Both the position numbers and the translations under genes were made by a program. From contig DLHO01000007.1 in assembly GCA_002483265.1 (NCBI GenBank), positions 840 through 64,839 on the forward strand: a stretch of 64,000 bases of DNA, in the 5' to 3' direction. This document shows, one piece after another, positions 50,986 to 60,700 of the stretch. This DNA is from Flavobacteriales bacterium UBA7666 (GTDB lineage: Bacteria; Bacteroidota; Bacteroidia; Flavobacteriales_D; Crocinitomicaceae). The stretch's first letter is position 1; each line of letters starts with the position of its first letter. The notes below the pieces were generated by a model. It searched no databases. It was not told the DNA's origin and saw only the letters and a list, made by a program, of their open reading frames with translations.

Positions 50986-52269
50986 ATGAGTTATATCGCA
51001 CGCATTGTCGGAAGACAAGTTTTAGATTCAAGAGGTAATCCAACGGTAGAAGTGGATGTTTACACAACAAATGGTGCAGTAGGAAGAGCTGCTGTTCCTT
51101 CAGGAGCTTCAACAGGGATTCATGAAGCTGTTGAATTGCGCGATGGGGATAAATCCATTTATCTTGGGAAAGGAGTTCTGAAAGCGGTTGAGAATGTAAA
51201 TACAATCATTGCTGAAGAATTGCTTGGTATGGATATTTTCGATCAGAAACTGATTGATCGTGTTTTGGTAGAATTGGATGGTACTCCAAACAAATCGAAG
51301 TTAGGAGCAAATGCTATTTTAGGAACGTCATTGGCAGTAGCTAAAGCTGCAGCACAAGAAGCAGGTTTAAGCTTGTTTAAATATGTTGGTGGAGTTGGCG
51401 CAACTACCATGCCCGTTCCGATGATGAATATTTTGAATGGTGGATCTCATGCGGATAATCTGATCGATGTTCAGGAATTTATGGTAATGCCATTCGGAGC
51501 ATCCTCTTTTTCAGAAGGATTACGTTGGGGAACTGAAATATTTCATCACCTGAAATCTGTTCTGAAAGAGAAAGGAATGTCAACAAACGTTGGAGACGAA
51601 GGAGGTTTTGCACCAAACCTTGGATCCAATGAAGAAGCGATTCAGGTAGTGATGCAAGCAATTGAAAAAGCTGGATTTAAACCCGGACATGATGTGCACA
51701 TTGCTTTGGATGCTGCATCTTCTGAATTTTACAATGCAGAAAAAGGATTGTACTTGTTTGAATCTACCGGAGAAGCTCGTACTTCTTCTGAAATGGTTGA
51801 TTTTTGGGCAGATTGGTGTAAGAAATATCCAATCGTATCCATTGAAGACGGCTTAGCAGAAGACGATTGGGCTGGTTGGAAAGAAGCAACAGATAAACTT
51901 GGTAATAAAGTTCAGTTAGTAGGAGATGATTTGTTCGTAACAAACACAAAACGTCTGTTACAAGGAATTGAACAAGGAATTGCCAATTCGATTTTGGTTA
52001 AAGTAAACCAGATCGGTTCCTTAAGTGAGACAATTGAAGCCGTTCAGATGGCAACCAGAAATAGTTATACTTCCGTTATGTCTCACCGAAGTGGTGAAAC
52101 AGAAGATAATACGATCGCAGATTTAGCGGTTGCTTTGAACTGTGGACAAATCAAAACAGGTTCTGCATCCAGAAGTGATCGAATGGCAAAATACAATCAA
52201 TTACTTCGTATAGAAGAAGAATTGGGAGAAACAGCATATTATCCGGGGAAAAATTTCCGGTTTTTATAA
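50986..52269 (+). CDS. eno: Enolase
   Basis: A 427-residue glycolytic enzyme converting 2-phosphoglycerate to phosphoenolpyruvate. Motifs: GRQVLDSRGNPTVEVDV, GASTGIHEAVELRD, NVGDEGGFAPNL, the metal ligands around SIEDGLAEDDW and QLVGDDLFVTN, and SHRSGETED. Full length. A strong terminator follows. Confidence 0.99.
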   Translation: MSYIARIVGRQVLDSRGNPTVEVDVYTTNGAVGRAAVPSGASTGIHEAVELRDGDKSIYLGKGVLKAVENVNTIIAEELLGMDIFDQKLIDRVLVELDGTPNKSKLGANAILGTSLAVAKAAAQEAGLSLFKYVGGVGATTMPVPMMNILNGGSHADNLIDVQEFMVMPFGASSFSEGLRWGTEIFHHLKSVLKEKGMSTNVGDEGGFAPNLGSNEEAIQVVMQAIEKAGFKPGHDVHIALDAASSEFYNAEKGLYLFESTGEARTSSEMVDFWADWCKKYPIVSIEDGLAEDDWAGWKEATDKLGNKVQLVGDDLFVTNTKRLLQGIEQGIANSILVKVNQIGSLSETIEAVQMATRNSYTSVMSHRSGETEDNTIADLAVALNCGQIKTGSASRSDRMAKYNQLLRIEEELGETAYYPGKNFRFL

Positions 52270-52287
52270 TAAGAATTAGTGGAAAGT

Positions 52288-52315
52288 AAAGGGGAGCTCA
52301 GGCTCCCCTTTTTTT
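52288..52315 (+). terminator. Intrinsic terminator after eno
   Basis: AAAGGGGAGC pairs with GCTCCCCTTT around a TCAG loop, ending in a run of seven or more T residues. Confidence 0.95.
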
Positions 52316-52544
52316 GTTCGTTCATATCCGGGTTTTGGATAATCGCTTAAAGGTTCTGATAAAAGATAGTTATCTTATCGCCGGGAATTCAAATGGAACT
52401 TAATAATCAGTTCATAAGGTGAAAAAACCGCTTGATTTTCTTAAGATAAATTAATTTTTAACAAAATGTTTAAAAGTGGTGTGTTTTTATGAATAGAAAG
52501 CAACCAAATTGTTTTTAAACCGTTTAGAAATCAAAGTACTAATT
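52316..52544. other. Intergenic region before the secreted-protein pair
   Basis: 229 nt without a gene. It holds a 14-nt palindrome AAGATAGTTATCTT (52363-52376), whose GATAGTTATC centre equals that of the palindrome at 996-1013. No TAnnTTTG box at a useful distance from the next start was found. Confidence 0.4.
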
Positions 52545-52904
52545 ATGAAGAATTTAATACTAGGTTTAGTTTTTGCTATGGGATCCTTTTTTGGGTATAC
52601 ACAAACCACTTCTCCTCAGACTAATACACCTGCTTTTTTTGCACAATGTATGGTGAATGTGAACAATCAAAATGACTTAACAACATTGGAAAATCAATTG
52701 CGTGCAATACCTTATGTTAAGGTAGTTCGAGTTGATATTCCAACACATAGATTGTTTTTAGTTACAAAAGACCTTAATTCTTTTACAGCAGCTGAATTTG
52801 CATCATGGATGGGAACTTATTCTTCATCTTTTAGCTGCCTTCAAATTGGTTTACAAGGAGTAGATCCGATTAATCCATATCCATTTACTAATTGTTCAAA
52901 CTAA
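52545..52904 (+). CDS. Small secreted protein of unknown function
   Basis: A 119-residue protein with a signal peptide ending FFGYTQ. The remainder (about 30-105) alternates strands and helices in a beta-alpha-beta pattern: AQCMVNVNNQ, LTTLENQLRAIPYVKVVRVDIPTHRLFLVTK, FTAAEFASWMG. This resembles a ferredoxin-like (HMA-type) fold without the CxxC metal site; that is inference. Three Cys residues remain. The ATG at 52545 is chosen over an upstream TTG because it begins the signal peptide. The next gene starts five bases later. Confidence 0.7.
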   Translation: MKNLILGLVFAMGSFFGYTQTTSPQTNTPAFFAQCMVNVNNQNDLTTLENQLRAIPYVKVVRVDIPTHRLFLVTKDLNSFTAAEFASWMGTYSSSFSCLQIGLQGVDPINPYPFTNCSN

Positions 52905-52909
52905 CAACA

Positions 52910-55510
52910 ATGAAAGCACTTTTATATTCTTTATTATTGTTTTGTTCATTTGGAATTTGGGCTCAACAATCACCCGTTAACTGTAATTTAGCTATTCCTG
53001 GATGTGCAACACCATCGTTTCCTATAACTGGTACACAACCAGCTTATAACACGGTGGATTTTACATCCGGATCGGTTTCTAATCCGTCCTCTAACCCGAA
53101 TGGTTCGCCAGGGAATTCCGGTTGTCTATTGTCGGGTGAAACAGTTTCTACATTTATCACCATTAATGTAGTATCAAATGGAACATTGGCTTGGTCAATG
53201 ATTGGTACTCAAGGTGGATGTTTCGATTGGATCATGTGGCCAAATAACTCCGGTAATGCTTGTGCAGGAATTAATGGAAATACATTAAGTCCCGTTTCAT
53301 GTAACTGGAATGGTTCATGTAATGGTAATACCGGTATGGCTCCTCCGGGAAACCTTCCTGCTGGTGGGTCTCAATCGAGTTATGAGAATCCATTGACTGT
53401 TACTGCTGGTCAATCATTTATCTTGTGTTTATCGAACTACAGTTTCACGAATCAAAATGTCAATTTGAACTTCTTTGGTACTGCTCAAGTTGTATGTGGT
53501 GTTTCTGCAGCAGATCAAACAATTTGTTTGGGGAATTCAACATCAGTAACTATTGCTACTCCAGGATATACAAATCCTAGTTTTAACTGGTTAGTGACAA
53601 CAGCAGTGGCAAATCCTTCAGCTGGAACAACAACAGTTAATCCAACAGTCACAACTACCTATTCCGTAGAGGTTACTCAACCTGCAATGGGAACAACTCC
53701 TGCGCTGGTTGATACGGCAACTTTTACAATTACAGTTGTAAATCCTCCGGCACCAAATGCAGGGCCAAACCAAACAGTATGTCTTGGACAAGTGATTCAC
53801 TTGACAGGAAGTGTAGGTAGTCCTACAAATACTGCAAACTGGCAAGCAATTGTACCAACAGGTTTGACACCTGCTGCAACGGCATCTTTCTCTCCGAACT
53901 TTAGTTCAATGAATCCTAATGTTACGGTAAATCAACCGGGAGTATATAAATTTGTATTAAGAGAAACAAGTACCATTTGTGGGATTATTAGAGATACAGT
54001 TGTGGTTACTGTTTCACAGTTACAAATTACAGCTGCAACTACAAATCCTATTTGTAATGGTTCAGGTGATGGTACAATTACAATTACAAGTGTAGGAGCA
54101 AGTGAATATAGTTTCAATAATGGGGTAACATGGCAAGCATCAAATACGATGGGTGGTTTTGCAGCAGGAACATACACTGTTTGTGCAAGAAACACTTTAG
54201 GATGTCAGAAATGTACAACAGCTACTTTGACAAATCCACCTGCAATTGTGATGACGGTTTCCAATGATACATTGATTTGTCAAAATGGTACAGCATCTAT
54301 TTGGGCTTCTGCTGTTGGAGGTGCTACGTATTCATATCATTGGGATCATAGCCCGGCATTAGTTTCAGCAACACAGGTAAGTCCTTTGGTAAACGGATAT
54401 TATCCGGTTCAGGCTGAAAGTGACTTGGGTTGCTGGTCAAACATGGATTCGATCTATGTAACGGTTCGTTCTCCGCTTTCTGCGATTATGTCTCCGGATG
54501 TGTTTACTTGCCCGGGATATGAAGATTCCTTAATGATTTCTGCTTCCGGTGGTATTGGTGCGCCATATACATTTACTTGGTCAACAGGTCAAACAGATAC
54601 AGGTGCTGAAAGTCAATTAAATGACTCGCCATTGATAACAACTACTTATAGTGTAACGATTAATGATGGGTGTGAAACCACACCGATAACATTATCAGGA
54701 ATGATCAATGCCCTTCCTGTTCCTGTTCCTCAGATTTTAATTGACGAGCCTGTTCAATGTGAACCCGCTGTATTTACGCTGTATAATCCAGATTCCATAA
54801 ATACAATGAGTTCTATTTGGAGAATCAGTAACGGAGATGAATTTATGGATGTAGATTCCTTAGTTAGTTCTTCCACTATGAACGGAACATATAACGTACA
54901 ATTAATTGTTACTTCTCTGGACGGATGTATAGATTCTACAACATTCACTGATACGTTGTTAGTTATGCAGACTCCTGTTGCAGACTTTAAATGGAGTCCG
55001 GATCCGATAACTATGTTTAATACACAGGTATTATTTACAGAGTACTCTTTATATGCGAATACATACGAATGGAGTTTCCCCGGAGCATCACCGAATTCAT
55101 CTACTAATGAAGATCAAACGGTTATGTATCCTGACGGGCAAACCGGAACATACTATGTTACTTTAATTGCCACATCTTATTTGGGTTGTAAGGATACCAT
55201 TACAAAAGAAGTGGTGATCTTACCGGAAGTAATTATTTATGCTCCAAATACATTCACACCGGATGGAGATGAATTCAATCAAACTTGGAGAATTCACATT
55301 GAAGGAGTAGATGAATTTGATTTTGATCTTCAAGTTTATAATAGATGGGGTGAGATTATTTGGGAATCACATGACGTAAACGCTGCATGGGATGGAACTT
55401 ATAATGGAGAACCTGTTCCACAAGGAACTTATACATGGGTAATCCGGACACGAGAAATCATTTCCGACAAAAAATATGTTTGGAATGGAACTATAAATCT
55501 TATCAAGTAA
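52910..55510 (+). CDS. Large surface protein with gliding-motility-type C-terminal domain
   Basis: An 866-residue secreted protein (signal peptide ends GIWAQ). After an N-terminal beta-sandwich (about 20-195) come Ig-like or SprB-like repeats (e.g. AATTNPICNGSGDGTITIT; AGTYTVCARNTLGCQKC), a PKD-like domain (ADFKWSPDPITMFNTQVLFTEYS) and a C-terminal CHU_C domain (IYAPNTFTPDGDEFNQTW; YNRWGEIIWES; VPQGTYTWVI), which acts as a T9SS sorting signal. Likely a surface adhesin. The start ATG at 52910 follows the small secreted gene by five bases. Confidence 0.85.
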   Translation: MKALLYSLLLFCSFGIWAQQSPVNCNLAIPGCATPSFPITGTQPAYNTVDFTSGSVSNPSSNPNGSPGNSGCLLSGETVSTFITINVVSNGTLAWSMIGTQGGCFDWIMWPNNSGNACAGINGNTLSPVSCNWNGSCNGNTGMAPPGNLPAGGSQSSYENPLTVTAGQSFILCLSNYSFTNQNVNLNFFGTAQVVCGVSAADQTICLGNSTSVTIATPGYTNPSFNWLVTTAVANPSAGTTTVNPTVTTTYSVEVTQPAMGTTPALVDTATFTITVVNPPAPNAGPNQTVCLGQVIHLTGSVGSPTNTANWQAIVPTGLTPAATASFSPNFSSMNPNVTVNQPGVYKFVLRETSTICGIIRDTVVVTVSQLQITAATTNPICNGSGDGTITITSVGASEYSFNNGVTWQASNTMGGFAAGTYTVCARNTLGCQKCTTATLTNPPAIVMTVSNDTLICQNGTASIWASAVGGATYSYHWDHSPALVSATQVSPLVNGYYPVQAESDLGCWSNMDSIYVTVRSPLSAIMSPDVFTCPGYEDSLMISASGGIGAPYTFTWSTGQTDTGAESQLNDSPLITTTYSVTINDGCETTPITLSGMINALPVPVPQILIDEPVQCEPAVFTLYNPDSINTMSSIWRISNGDEFMDVDSLVSSSTMNGTYNVQLIVTSLDGCIDSTTFTDTLLVMQTPVADFKWSPDPITMFNTQVLFTEYSLYANTYEWSFPGASPNSSTNEDQTVMYPDGQTGTYYVTLIATSYLGCKDTITKEVVILPEVIIYAPNTFTPDGDEFNQTWRIHIEGVDEFDFDLQVYNRWGEIIWESHDVNAAWDGTYNGEPVPQGTYTWVIRTREIISDKKYVWNGTINLIK

Positions 55511-55529
55511 TTGATAATTGATCCGAATG

Positions 55530-55570
55530 ATAAGGGGCTGTTTGAATTTCAAATAGCCCCTTATTGTTTT
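55530..55570 (+). terminator. Intrinsic terminator after the surface protein gene
   Basis: AAGGGGCTGTTTG pairs with CAAATAGCCCCTT (one G-T pair) around AATTT, followed by ATTGTTTT. Confidence 0.85.
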
Positions 55571-55614
55571 ATATAACATCAGATTTCTTAATTTCGCAGT
55601 ATAAGCGATACTTT

Positions 55615-57612
55615 ATGAGTTTGAACGAATTTCAAAACGAACTAACAACAGGAATTCCTGCAATTCTTCCTTCAAAGAAAGAATACGAAACTGCTATTAA
55701 TCATGCACCAAAGCGTAAAGAAATCCTTTCGCCGGAGGAGAAAATATTGGCGTTAAAAAATGCCTTACGCTATTTTCCCAAAGATCAGCATGCTGAACTT
55801 GCACAGGAGTTTTCTGATGAGTTAGAAAAGCACGGGCGAATTTATATGTACCGCTTTAGACCTGATTACAGGATGTATGCTCGCCCAATTAGCGAGTATC
55901 CGGGGAAATCGTTACAGGCGAAGGCAATTATGTTGATGATTCAGAATAATCTGGATTATGCTGTTGCCCAACATCCGCATGAATTGATTACTTATGGTGG
56001 AAATGGTGCTGTTTTTCAGAATTGGATTCAGTATCGTTTAACAATGAAGTATTTGTCCGAAATGGAAGACGATCAAACATTGGTGATGTATTCAGGTCAT
56101 CCACTTGGACTTTTTCCTTCGCATAAAGATGCTCCCAGAGTTGTAGTAACCAATGGAATGATGATCCCTAATTATTCGAAACCGGATGATTGGGAGAAAT
56201 TCAACGCATTAGGTGTTACTCAATATGGCCAGATGACAGCCGGCTCGTATATGTATATTGGACCACAAGGAATTGTGCATGGAACCACTATTACAGTTCT
56301 CAACGGATTCAGAAAAATCAAGAAAGAACCTCAAGGTTCACTGTTTGTTACTTCCGGTTTGGGAGGAATGAGTGGAGCTCAACCCAAAGCAGGAACTATT
56401 GCAGGTTGTGTTACCGTTTGTGCAGAAGTAAATCCTAAAATCACGCGAATTCGTCACGAACAAGGATGGGTACATGAAGTTTATGAAAACTTGGATGAGT
56501 TGGTGAAAAGAGTTCGTGAAGCACAAGCGAATAAGGAAGCAGTATCTATTGCTTATTTAGGGAATGTGGTAGACGTCTGGGAAAAATTTGACACAGAAAA
56601 TTTGCATATTGATCTGGGTTCAGATCAAACTTCTCTTCACAATCCGTGGGCAGGTGGCTACTATCCTGTGGGAATTGATTTTGAAGCTGCGAATAAATTA
56701 ATGGCATCTAATCCGGAAGAGTTTAAATCAAAAGTTCAAACCACACTTGTGAGACACGCTAATGCGATCAATGCGCATACTGCGAAAGGAACCTATTTCT
56801 TTGATTATGGAAATGCATTCTTATTGGAAGCATCGCGTGCAGGAGCAGATGTAATGGCTGAGAATAAGATCGATTTCAAATATCCTTCTTATGTTCAGGA
56901 TATTATGGGGCCTATGTGCTTCGATTACGGTTTCGGACCATTTCGTTGGGTTTGTGCTTCCGGAAATGCGGGAGATCTGGAAAAAACAGATGCAATTGCT
57001 TGTGCTGTTTTGGAAGAAATGAAACAGCACAGCCCGGAAGAGATCCAGCAGCAAATGGCGGATAATATTCAATGGATTAAAGGTGCTCAGGAAAATAAGC
57101 TGGTAGTTGGTTCTCAAGCACGTATTCTATATGCTGATGCCGAAGGTAGAATGAAGATCGCAGCTGCTTTTAACGAAGCAATTTCAAAAGGAATTATCGG
57201 TCCGGTGGTACTTGGTCGTGATCATCATGATGTTTCGGGAACAGATTCTCCTTATCGGGAAACTTCTAATATTTATGATGGTTCACGTTTCACAGCTGAT
57301 ATGGCAATCCAAAATGTAATCGGAGATTCTTTCCGTGGAGCAACCTGGGTTTCCATTCATAATGGTGGTGGAGTAGGCTGGGGAGAAGTAATCAACGGAG
57401 GTTTCGGAATGCTATTGGACGGTTCTGAGGATGCATCAAGAAAATTGAAATCGATGCTTCATTGGGATGTCAATAATGGAATTGCACGAAGAAACTGGGC
57501 ACGAAATGAAGGTGCTATTTTTGCAATTAAGCGAGCTATGGAAGCCGAACCAAAGTTAAAGGTGACAATTCCTGAATTGGTAGATGAAGAGCTTTTGAAG
57601 AGTCTTAAATAA
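55615..57612 (+). CDS. hutU: Urocanate hydratase
   Basis: A 665-residue NAD-dependent enzyme of histidine breakdown (urocanate to imidazolone propionate). Features are YGGNGAVFQNWIQYRL, MYSGHPLGLFPSH, the NAD-contacting LFVTSGLGGMSGAQPKAG and GRDHHDVSGTDSPYRET. It is of the longer class (E. coli-type relatives are about 555). The ATG at 55615 is used; the upstream TTG frame is unlikely. No hutH, hutI or hutG is adjacent, so the pathway is scattered. Confidence 0.96.
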   Translation: MSLNEFQNELTTGIPAILPSKKEYETAINHAPKRKEILSPEEKILALKNALRYFPKDQHAELAQEFSDELEKHGRIYMYRFRPDYRMYARPISEYPGKSLQAKAIMLMIQNNLDYAVAQHPHELITYGGNGAVFQNWIQYRLTMKYLSEMEDDQTLVMYSGHPLGLFPSHKDAPRVVVTNGMMIPNYSKPDDWEKFNALGVTQYGQMTAGSYMYIGPQGIVHGTTITVLNGFRKIKKEPQGSLFVTSGLGGMSGAQPKAGTIAGCVTVCAEVNPKITRIRHEQGWVHEVYENLDELVKRVREAQANKEAVSIAYLGNVVDVWEKFDTENLHIDLGSDQTSLHNPWAGGYYPVGIDFEAANKLMASNPEEFKSKVQTTLVRHANAINAHTAKGTYFFDYGNAFLLEASRAGADVMAENKIDFKYPSYVQDIMGPMCFDYGFGPFRWVCASGNAGDLEKTDAIACAVLEEMKQHSPEEIQQQMADNIQWIKGAQENKLVVGSQARILYADAEGRMKIAAAFNEAISKGIIGPVVLGRDHHDVSGTDSPYRETSNIYDGSRFTADMAIQNVIGDSFRGATWVSIHNGGGVGWGEVINGGFGMLLDGSEDASRKLKSMLHWDVNNGIARRNWARNEGAIFAIKRAMEAEPKLKVTIPELVDEELLKSLK

Positions 57613-57702
57613 GTGAAAAGTGAAAATGGATAATTGAGAAGGGGGAGTTATTTGAATCAGAGAAATTTCCTTATCAATTTTCAATTCTACATTTTCCATT
57701 TT
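57613..57702. repeat. AT-rich imperfect inverted repeat between hutU and the OmpA gene
   Basis: The left arm GTGAAAATGGATAATTGAGAA and the right arm TTATCAATTTTCAATTCTACA form an imperfect inverted repeat, similar to the element at 1365-1460. It separates two convergent genes and may help terminate both. Confidence 0.45.
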
Positions 57703-58900
57703 ATAGTACTTTAATCTCCACCCTGCGATTGCTTTGTTCTTCGGAAGCGAACTTTGCATTGGGAAAAATAGGAACGGTATTCCCATATCCCACAGTTGTC
57801 AATCTGGTTTTGTCAATTCCGTTTTCAACCAGGTAGTGGAATACACGTTTAGCGCGTGCTTCAGAAAGTTTTTGCGCTTCAAATGTATTCTCCCCATTAG
57901 AATGCACATGCCCCTGAATTTCTACCTTGATTCCAGCATTCAGTGCCAAAAAATCTTTGAGTCGTCTTAATTTTGGTTCAGCGCTTTGCAAAAATTCAGA
58001 AGATCCCGGAATAAATTCGATTTCGTCGATTTGCATACTTTTTCCTTCTCCCAGAGGTTCAATCCAAACCACGATTTCCGTCTCAGTATTTGCTGATACT
58101 GGTTCTTCTCTGTCAACAAAGAAATAACCTTCTGCATCGATTTTTAATTGGACTTTTCCGGATCTTTCAATTGAAAAGCGAAAATCTGATCCTTGGTATC
58201 CAGCTGTAATATCTTTGATTCCAGTAATAGTTATATTTGCAATGACTGGCTTTCCGGTTTCATAATCCCGAACCAATATTGCCAATCCGGATTCATTTTT
58301 GTTTGTTCGGAGATCCATTAATTTTCCACCTTCAGCTGTTTCCTGCATTTCACCGGTTATGGGTTCAAATAAGAAATTGACTTCCAAAAACTCCTTCATT
58401 TTTGGTGGTGCAATAAAACAAATAATGATTTCTTTTCCAGCAACCAGATCAACAGGATAGAGTGTGGTTTCTGAAACCACCAGATCTAATCCGAGTTCGA
58501 GCGATGGTTTTGAAATAATCCTTCTGATTTCTGCAGAACCTTTAGTAATTTCTTCGCAAGGATATTTTGTTTCTCCCTCAAAAATGATCATTTGAATTGG
58601 CTGTGGACATTTTGCTTTTAAAGTAAATCTCCCATTGTAGGATGCTTTAAACGAACAAAATAAGCTGTTCTTCTCATCGATATTGCTTAATGAGCCGTAA
58701 GCCTGGAAATCATTTACTTTTCCTCCCTTTCCGGAAAATTGCATGCGGTAATCTCCCGTTTTAAGAACAGTGGTTGCTCCCGTACAGTCAGAAATCGCAT
58801 CTGAGCTCTCGAGAATTTGTTGTCCAAACGCGTTTGTAAAGAGGAAAGAAAGAAATAATAGGAGAGTGTAGTTCATTGATTGCAAAGATAGTTTTTTCAT
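57701..58900 (-). CDS. OmpA-family outer-membrane protein
   Basis: A 399-residue protein with a signal peptide ending NAFGQ. The C-terminal third (about 290-399) is an OmpA peptidoglycan-binding domain: IEFIPGSSEFLQSAEP, VEIQGHVHSNGENT, LSEARAKRVFHYLVENGI and SNRRVEIKVL. The middle (200-265) resembles a CarboxypepD-regulatory or Ig-like fold (YETGKPVIANITITGI). The N-terminal part is unrecognised. A start at 58876 (MNYTLLLF), 6 nt after a perfect TATCTTTG box at 58883-58890, is an alternative; 58900 gives the positive signal-peptide start. Confidence 0.88.
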   Translation of the reverse strand: MKKLSLQSMNYTLLLFLSFLFTNAFGQQILESSDAISDCTGATTVLKTGDYRMQFSGKGGKVNDFQAYGSLSNIDEKNSLFCSFKASYNGRFTLKAKCPQPIQMIIFEGETKYPCEEITKGSAEIRRIISKPSLELGLDLVVSETTLYPVDLVAGKEIIICFIAPPKMKEFLEVNFLFEPITGEMQETAEGGKLMDLRTNKNESGLAILVRDYETGKPVIANITITGIKDITAGYQGSDFRFSIERSGKVQLKIDAEGYFFVDREEPVSANTETEIVVWIEPLGEGKSMQIDEIEFIPGSSEFLQSAEPKLRRLKDFLALNAGIKVEIQGHVHSNGENTFEAQKLSEARAKRVFHYLVENGIDKTRLTTVGYGNTVPIFPNAKFASEEQSNRRVEIKVL

Positions 58901-58971
58901 CAACTTTGGAAAAGCCCCATTTTTCCGACTTTCTAAATGGATTGAATGGGCGTATTAAATGTATTTTTTAG

Positions 58972-60375
58972 TTATTGTTTAACATTCAGTTGTGCCTTCA
59001 AACAGGTTCTGAGATACAAATGATCGACCGTAGGAAAAATATGGACAACACTCACATCGTGTGTTTTCCCCTGCAAAATTAAATCGCCGGTTTTCTTCTG
59101 AAGGTTTCGATCGATTGTTTTTTTTAACTCATTGAACTGAGCAGTCAGATCCAGTTTAGTGGCTTTTTCAAGTTCTGTATAGATCCGATTTGAAAACAGC
59201 CATTTTGCACTCTTGAGCAAGATACTTTTTGTCTTTAAATCGAATTCGAGCTTACTGAGTTCCAATATTTTTGTGGTATTGTCAAAATATGGAACTCCCT
59301 GTAGGTATAAAATTCCCTTTTTTGTTCCGCTAAACTGAATCGCGAGAACCAATCTATTTTTATCCAATCCGCTTACTTTCACTCCATCGAATTCAAAGTG
59401 ATTTTTATTGAAATCAATGGTTTTTCCTTTAATCTGTTCAGTGAATAGTTGCGAGATTGAATCGTAGTTTAATTCGAAATCCGTAAAAAGGTCAAAGGTG
59501 TCTTTGGGCGCCCTTGAAATAATATTCAACTTGGGAAGTTCAGTAGTTTGGCTTTTTGTCTGATTTTGACTCAAATAGGTCTTGCAATTCAATACCAGTG
59601 TCGTATATAATTTGTTGTGATCTAAGCGTGGTTTCACCAATGAAAGTGAAACGGGTTCAAAATGAATGGTTCCCAGGTATGGAATTTTGATCGCTTGATT
59701 CATGTTCTTCCACAGATCATCTGCATCTTTCTTGAATGAAATACGCGCCAATTGCTTATCGGTGTCCAAGCATTGTTTTTCCAGTGTTTTACGTACTTCT
59801 TTGATTACTTCATCTGTGGCATCAAATCTAAAGAGTGTTACTTCACACGGATTCAGAGACTTTAGTTCGTTAATATTTGTTTTAGTACTCAATCCATAGT
59901 CTTCATTTATATTCAGTTCAGTAGCAAAGCGAATTCTTAAAGAAGGCATTTTCTCATTAATCCCGCATGAAAAAGGAATGAGGGGTGTCAGACAAATGGG
60001 TTTTGCTGATAACAGATCCGAACAAGCCGCGCAATATTCCATTTTGATCCAATAGGAACCATGTAACTCGGATAGCAGTTGATTATTGATTGTTGAAATT
60101 TCAAATGAATCTTTCCGAAATAGATAATCGTAACGGATGCCACTACAGGGTTTATCTGAGCCAGAAGTAATATCAGGAACGGATTTGTTGGCGTCTTTAA
60201 AATAACTGGTCAAATTGATTTCTACGGGAACAACAATGCTATTGATCGCAGAATTCATTTCCGGGGGAGTAGTCGCTAAATTAACACTTGTAGGAGCTTC
60301 TGGCAGAATAGACCGGCATGAACCGGTAAGAATAAGAAGAGCAATAACCCCAATTTTTAACTTTGATACGCGCAC
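58972..60375 (-). CDS. DUF4403 lipoprotein
   Basis: A 467-residue protein with a lipoprotein signal (LILTGSCRS, Cys20) and a DUF4403 body from about 40 to 460 (SIVVPVEINLTSYF; KMEYCAACSDLL; IKIPYLGTIHFEPVSLSLVKP; LTAQFNELKKTIDRNLQ). The family is thought to resemble lipid-binding TULIP-like folds, but the function is unknown. The start is GTG; no in-frame ATG lies upstream. The OmpA gene follows 71 nt later on the same strand and may be cotranscribed. Confidence 0.8.
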   Translation of the reverse strand: MRVSKLKIGVIALLILTGSCRSILPEAPTSVNLATTPPEMNSAINSIVVPVEINLTSYFKDANKSVPDITSGSDKPCSGIRYDYLFRKDSFEISTINNQLLSELHGSYWIKMEYCAACSDLLSAKPICLTPLIPFSCGINEKMPSLRIRFATELNINEDYGLSTKTNINELKSLNPCEVTLFRFDATDEVIKEVRKTLEKQCLDTDKQLARISFKKDADDLWKNMNQAIKIPYLGTIHFEPVSLSLVKPRLDHNKLYTTLVLNCKTYLSQNQTKSQTTELPKLNIISRAPKDTFDLFTDFELNYDSISQLFTEQIKGKTIDFNKNHFEFDGVKVSGLDKNRLVLAIQFSGTKKGILYLQGVPYFDNTTKILELSKLEFDLKTKSILLKSAKWLFSNRIYTELEKATKLDLTAQFNELKKTIDRNLQKKTGDLILQGKTHDVSVVHIFPTVDHLYLRTCLKAQLNVKQ

Positions 60376-60427
60376 AATGACGGAAATTTCATAATTGATT
60401 TTCCAAAATTAGTATTAACTTCAAGTT

Positions 60428-60601
60428 ATGAAGCCAATTTTTTATTTTGTAATCAGTTTATCCGGACTTGTATCTTGTGCAAAGTCAAGAACATGTACTT
60501 GCACTGATGGGCACAAGTATACTGTCACTACTTCAAAAAAGACAGCTGAGGATGCTTGTAAAAAGTATTCAACTGAAGGTATTGAATGTAAAGTCAATTA
60601 A
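60428..60601 (+). CDS. Small cysteine-containing lipoprotein
   Basis: A 57-residue open frame, too short for many gene lists. It begins with a lipoprotein signal (MKPIFYFVISLSGLVSCAKS, Cys17), then a short domain with a CTC pair, an AEDAC helix and a late Cys: TCTCTDGHKYTV...KTAEDACKKYS...GIECKVN. The same plan is seen in the next gene. Function unknown. It lies divergently from the DUF4403 gene, 52 nt away. Confidence 0.75.
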   Translation: MKPIFYFVISLSGLVSCAKSRTCTCTDGHKYTVTTSKKTAEDACKKYSTEGIECKVN

Positions 60602-60629
60602 ACGGAATTGGTTTTTTAGTTACGAAATG

Positions 60630-60658
60630 TTGTAAGTCGAAAAAAAAACTTATATTCG
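60630..60658 (+). promoter_or_regulatory. Promoter TTG-N18-TATATTCG
   Basis: -33 TTG at 60630-60632 and a one-mismatch -7 box TATATTCG at 60651-60658, about 42 nt before the second small lipoprotein gene. Confidence 0.5.
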
Positions 60659-60700
60659 CGCTGTTAATTTATTTTTTTAACCTTCATCTCAATTAATTGT

